A stretch of DNA of 35,630 bases. Origin: Aquimonas sp044344935. GTDB lineage: Bacteria; Pseudomonadota; Gammaproteobacteria; Xanthomonadales; Xanthomonadaceae. Below are positions 32,781 through 35,630 of this stretch, one piece after another. The DNA lies in contig JBIJCA010000008.1 of assembly GCA_044344935.1 (NCBI GenBank), forward strand, positions 1 to 35,630, written 5' to 3'. The position numbers and the translations under genes are program-made. The first letter of the stretch is position 1. Every line of letters starts with the position of its first letter. The notes under the pieces were generated by a model. That model had not been told where the DNA came from, did no database searches, and was given only the letters and a program-made list of their open reading frames with translations.

Positions 32781-33842
32781 TTGAGCGATTCCAAACCGCG
32801 GCCGCGGCGCTGGCTGCGTGCACTGCTCGGCCTCGTCCTGCTCGTCCTGCTCGGCGTTGGCGGCGCCGCCTTCTGGTTGTGGCAGCAGTACCAGGGGTTC
32901 GTGGATACGCCTGTCGCAGGTCTCGCGGCCGAGACCGACGTGATCCTGCAGCGCGGCGACGGTCTGCGTCGCGTGCTGCAGCGTCTTGAGAGCGTCGGCA
33001 TCGAGACCGGGCGTGAGGAGTTCTGGCGCCTCTTGGCCCGCGAGATGCAGGTCGGCGGCCGCATCCAGGCCGGCGAGTACCGGCTGCCCGCCAACGCCAC
33101 GCCGCGCCAGCTGCTGCAGCAGTTCGCGGCAGGGCGCGTGCTGCAGCGCGCCTTCACCCTGGTCGAAGGCAGCACGTTCCGCGAGCTGCGACTGGCGCTT
33201 GCGCAGGCCGAAGCGCTGCAGCAGACCCTGCCCGGGCTCGACGAGACCGAAATCATGCGCCGGCTCGACGCCGAGGGCGTGCCGGCCGAAGGCCGCTTCC
33301 TGCCCGAGACCTACTACTACACGCGCGGCATGAGTGATCTCGACGTCCTGCGCCGCGCCAAGCGCGCCATGGATCGCGTGCTTGAACGCGCCTGGGCCAG
33401 TCGCCAGCCCGACCTGCCGCTGAAGTCGGCCGATGAGGCGCTGATCCTCGCCTCGATCATCGAGAAGGAAACCGGCATCGGTGGCGAGCGTCGCGAGGTC
33501 TCGGGCGTATTCATCCGCCGCCTGCGCATTGGCATGCGCCTGCAGACCGATCCGACCGTGATCTACGGCGCCGGCGAGAGCTACCGCGGCGTGATCACGC
33601 GGACCCATCTCGACACCGATACGCCCTGGAACACCTACACCCGCGACGGCCTGCCGCCGACCCCGATCGCGATGCCGGGTCGCGCCGCGATCGAGGCCGC
33701 GGTCGATCCTGCGCCGGGCGACACCCTGTACTTTGTGGCCAGCGGCGACGGCGGCCACGTGTTCTCGCGCACCCTGCAGGAACACAACCGCGCGGTCGCG
33801 CGCTGGCGTCAGATCGAACGCAGCCGGAGGGCAGGGCAGTGA
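32781..33842 (+). CDS. mltG: Endolytic murein transglycosylase MltG
   Basis: The 353-residue product has a short cytoplasmic lead, one membrane anchor (ALLGLVLLVLLGVGGAAFWL), a LysM-like segment (TDVILQRGDGLRRVLQRL) and the catalytic YceG domain with ASIIEKETGIGGERREV and MRLQTDPTVIYG. MltG cleaves nascent glycan strands and sets their length. The start is TTG 32781: AAGGAG lies 8 nt upstream and no ATG or GTG is better placed. Overlaps tmk at its stop. Confidence 0.94.
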   Translation: MSDSKPRPRRWLRALLGLVLLVLLGVGGAAFWLWQQYQGFVDTPVAGLAAETDVILQRGDGLRRVLQRLESVGIETGREEFWRLLAREMQVGGRIQAGEYRLPANATPRQLLQQFAAGRVLQRAFTLVEGSTFRELRLALAQAEALQQTLPGLDETEIMRRLDAEGVPAEGRFLPETYYYTRGMSDLDVLRRAKRAMDRVLERAWASRQPDLPLKSADEALILASIIEKETGIGGERREVSGVFIRRLRIGMRLQTDPTVIYGAGESYRGVITRTHLDTDTPWNTYTRDGLPPTPIAMPGRAAIEAAVDPAPGDTLYFVASGDGGHVFSRTLQEHNRAVARWRQIERSRRAGQ

Positions 33843-34480
33843 GCCACTGGATCACCCATCCGCATTTCGTCAGCTTCGAAGGCGGCGAAGGCGCCGGCAA
33901 GAGCACGGTTATCACCGCCGCCGCCGAGTCGCTGCGTGCGGGCGGAGAAACTGTTCTTTTGCTGCGCGAACCCGGCGGCACCGCGGTCGGGGAAGCCGTG
34001 CGCGCGGTGCTGCTGAACCCCGAGCTTAGCGGCCTCTGCGCCGAAAGCGAGCTGCTGCTGATGATGGCCTCGCGCGCGCAGCTGGTGCGCGAGCGCATCC
34101 TGCCTGCGCTGGAGCGCGGCGACTGGGTGCTGTGCGACCGCTTCACCGACGCCAGCTTCGCCTACCAGGGGGGCGGCCGCGGCATCGACAGCGGACGCAT
34201 CGCCGAGCTCGAACGCTGGGTCGCGGGCATCAAGCCGGGGCTGAGCTTCCTGCTCGATCTGCCGGTCGAAACCGGGCTCGCCCGCGCCGGCAGCCGCGCG
34301 GCGCCGGATCGCATCGAGTCGGAATCGATCGCTTTCTTCGAGCGCGTACGCGCCAGCTACCGCGCGCGTGCCGCCGCGGAGCCGCAGCGCTGGTGCGTGC
34401 TGGATGCGAGCCAACCGGCGGAGGTCGTCGCGGCGGCCGTGGTTCAGCGCCTGAACGTCCAGCGCGCGGCTGCGCGATGA
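33839..34480 (+). CDS. tmk: Thymidylate kinase
   Basis: The 213-residue product has the P-loop EGGEGAGKST, REPGGTAVGE, the DRF motif in LCDRFTDASFAYQGGGRG and the LID segment with Arg/Ala residues (SRAAPDRIESES), matching bacterial dTMP kinase. It phosphorylates dTMP to dTDP. GTG 33839 overlaps the mltG stop (GTGA), with GGAGG 8 nt upstream. Confidence 0.96.
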   Translation: MSHWITHPHFVSFEGGEGAGKSTVITAAAESLRAGGETVLLLREPGGTAVGEAVRAVLLNPELSGLCAESELLLMMASRAQLVRERILPALERGDWVLCDRFTDASFAYQGGGRGIDSGRIAELERWVAGIKPGLSFLLDLPVETGLARAGSRAAPDRIESESIAFFERVRASYRARAAAEPQRWCVLDASQPAEVVAAAVVQRLNVQRAAAR

Positions 34481-35424
34481 GCGCGCCTGTCTTCGCGCCC
34501 TGGCAGCAGCGCGCCTTCGAGCGCGTGTTGGCCAGCCACACCAGCGAGCGCCTCGGCCACGGCCTGCTGGTCTGTGGTCCGGCACGTCTGGGCAAGCGTG
34601 CCCTGGTCGAGGCGATCGCCGCGCGGCTTCTGTGCACAGGCGCCGCACCCGGCGCGCCCGCCTGTGGCGGCTGCCGCGGCTGCCGCTTGCTGGCGGCGGG
34701 CACGCATCCGGACCTGCATCGGATCAGCTTCGCACTCAACGACAAGGGCGAGCCACGCAGCGTGATCGTGGTCGAGCAGATGCGCGTGCTCAGCGACACC
34801 ATCAGCCTGACCGGTCAGCTGGGCGGCGCCATCGTCTGTCTGATCGACCCGGCCGATGCGATGAACCACAACGCCGCGAATGCCCTGCTGAAGACGCTCG
34901 AAGAGCCGCAGGTCGGGCGCTATCTGATCCTCGTGAGCGATGCGCCGTATCGTCTGTCGGCGACCATCCGTAGCCGCTGCCAGCGCATCGAGCTGCGCCC
35001 GCCGCCGCAGGACGAAGCCCGCGCCTGGCTTATCGCCCATGGCCTGCCCGCCGCGCGCGTCGATCAGGCGCTGGCACTCAGCGATGGCCACCCCGGTGAA
35101 GCTCAGGCCCTGCTGAGCGAGGGCGGCCTCGAACTGCGCGAGGCCGTGCAGCACGACCTCGATGCCCTGGCCGCACGCCGCGTTCCGTTGAGCGATACCG
35201 TCAAGGCCTGGCTGGACGATCGCCCGCAGGAACGCTTGGCCCACGCGGCCGCCCTTGCACGGGTCCGCGGCCGTGAGCGTCTGCTCGGTGGCGAAGCGGG
35301 GGCGTTTCCCGAACTCGCCGCCTGGTACGACCAGGCCAACCGCGTGCGCGCCCTGCTCGACACCCCGCTCAAGGCCGACCTGCTGATGGGCGAATTGCTG
35401 GCGGGGTGGCGCGGGGTAGGTTGA
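34477..35424 (+). CDS. holB: DNA polymerase III subunit delta'
   Basis: The 315-residue product has the clamp-loader AAA+ fold: VCGPARLGKRAL (degenerate Walker A, as expected because delta' does not hydrolyse ATP), a four-cysteine zinc module (LLCTG...ACGGCRGC), DPADAMNHNAANALLKTLEEP and the sensor-1 region LILVSDAPYRLSATIRSRC. It helps load the beta clamp. ATG 34477 overlaps the tmk stop (ATGA). In many Xanthomonads a pilZ gene follows; here the next 206 bp contain no gene. Confidence 0.95.
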   Translation: MSAPVFAPWQQRAFERVLASHTSERLGHGLLVCGPARLGKRALVEAIAARLLCTGAAPGAPACGGCRGCRLLAAGTHPDLHRISFALNDKGEPRSVIVVEQMRVLSDTISLTGQLGGAIVCLIDPADAMNHNAANALLKTLEEPQVGRYLILVSDAPYRLSATIRSRCQRIELRPPPQDEARAWLIAHGLPAARVDQALALSDGHPGEAQALLSEGGLELREAVQHDLDALAARRVPLSDTVKAWLDDRPQERLAHAAALARVRGRERLLGGEAGAFPELAAWYDQANRVRALLDTPLKADLLMGELLAGWRGVG

Positions 35425-35535
35425 GCGAGGCTTTGGCGAGGCCGTCCGGGTCGGCCCGCAGGCGAACCACATGCATCGCAGTGGCGCAGCTCCCACTCCG
35501 AGGGGTGTGGACCAACTGTCTGATCTAGATACCGA

Positions 35536-35613
35536 TTCAGGGATTTTCAGACTTGGTGCGCGGGGCGACGTGTGCGGGCCCCACGCTTACGAACAAGTTT
35601 CAGAACATTTCAG
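35536..35613 (+). repeat. Two phased pairs of TTCAG direct repeats
   Basis: TTCAG occurs at 35536-35540 and 35546-35550, and again at 35599-35603 and 35609-35613. Within each pair the spacing is exactly 10 bp and the two pairs are 63 bp apart, near six helical turns. Three copies extend to TTTCAGA. The surroundings (35425-35630) hold no gene and turn AT-richer, as an upstream control region might; the next gene lies outside the window. Confidence 0.4.
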
Positions 35614-35630
35614 AGCTCCGACTGATCGTG

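Noticed and set aside
31634..33256. 540-codon minus-strand open frame opposite pabB, pabC and mltG
   Set aside because: Low-complexity Arg/Ala/Ser composition and full overlap with three well-identified genes.
1..35630. CRISPR arrays, insertion sequences, prophage or defence islands
   Set aside because: No regularly spaced repeats, transposase, integrase or phage genes were seen; gene content is core chromosomal throughout.

Overview
This 35.6 kb, GC-rich window looks chromosomal. It most likely comes from a gammaproteobacterium of the Xanthomonadales/Lysobacterales, close to the Xanthomonas/Lysobacter/Rhodanobacter group. The main grounds are a divergently arranged epmB/efp pair, mtaD-ubiG-mupP order, a FimX-type degenerate GGDEF/EAL protein, a moxR-DUF58-tgpA cluster, and a yceD-rpmF-fabH-fabD-fabG-acpP-fabF-pabB-pabC-mltG-tmk-holB block with pabB inserted. 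I see no tRNA, rRNA, CRISPR array, insertion sequence or prophage. The family assignment is an inference from gene content and order.

Layout. Positions 1-3.7 kb hold two secreted proteins: a metzincin-type metalloprotease broken by a one-base frameshift, and a large unknown exported protein with an Asp-box motif. At 3.9-7.2 kb (minus strand) lie two acetoacetyl-CoA reductase-like genes flanking phaR, with gluQ upstream. Then come htpX (+) and a convergent fimX-like gene (-), separated by a hairpin terminator. At 10.6-12.3 kb epmB (-) and efp (+) diverge: a modification enzyme and its target. At 12.35-16 kb is mtaD (interrupted by an in-frame amber codon), ubiG, a MupP-like HAD phosphatase and a degenerate squalene/phytoene-synthase-family protein; the last three overlap and are probably translationally coupled. 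folE2 follows and ends in a near-ideal intrinsic terminator. On the minus strand, 22.0-17.4 kb, a moxR-DUF58-tgpA-slp set forms an envelope-associated operon. A GT-C membrane glycosyltransferase with a C-terminal Ig-like domain and a small membrane/coiled-coil protein come next.

From 24.6 kb to the end is the fatty-acid and co-factor block: yceD, rpmF, fabH, fabD, fabG, acpP, fabF (type II fatty-acid synthesis), pabB and pabC (p-aminobenzoate for folate), mltG (glycan-strand termination), tmk (dTMP kinase) and holB (DNA polymerase III delta prime). plsX, usual between rpmF and fabH in many proteobacteria, is absent there. acpP sits between its own promoter-like region, which carries an inverted repeat, and its own terminator, so it can be expressed separately from its neighbours.

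Most of the window is ordinary housekeeping. The points most worth a second look are: two otherwise intact genes each with a single lesion; two PhaB paralogues whose cofactor-specifying residues differ; a possible leaderless yceD transcript; the acpP inverted repeat; a glycosyltransferase/Ig-like fusion; substitutions at expected active-site positions in PabB and PabC; and helically phased TTCAG repeats at the right-hand edge. I did not find convincing evidence of a wholly new multi-gene system.
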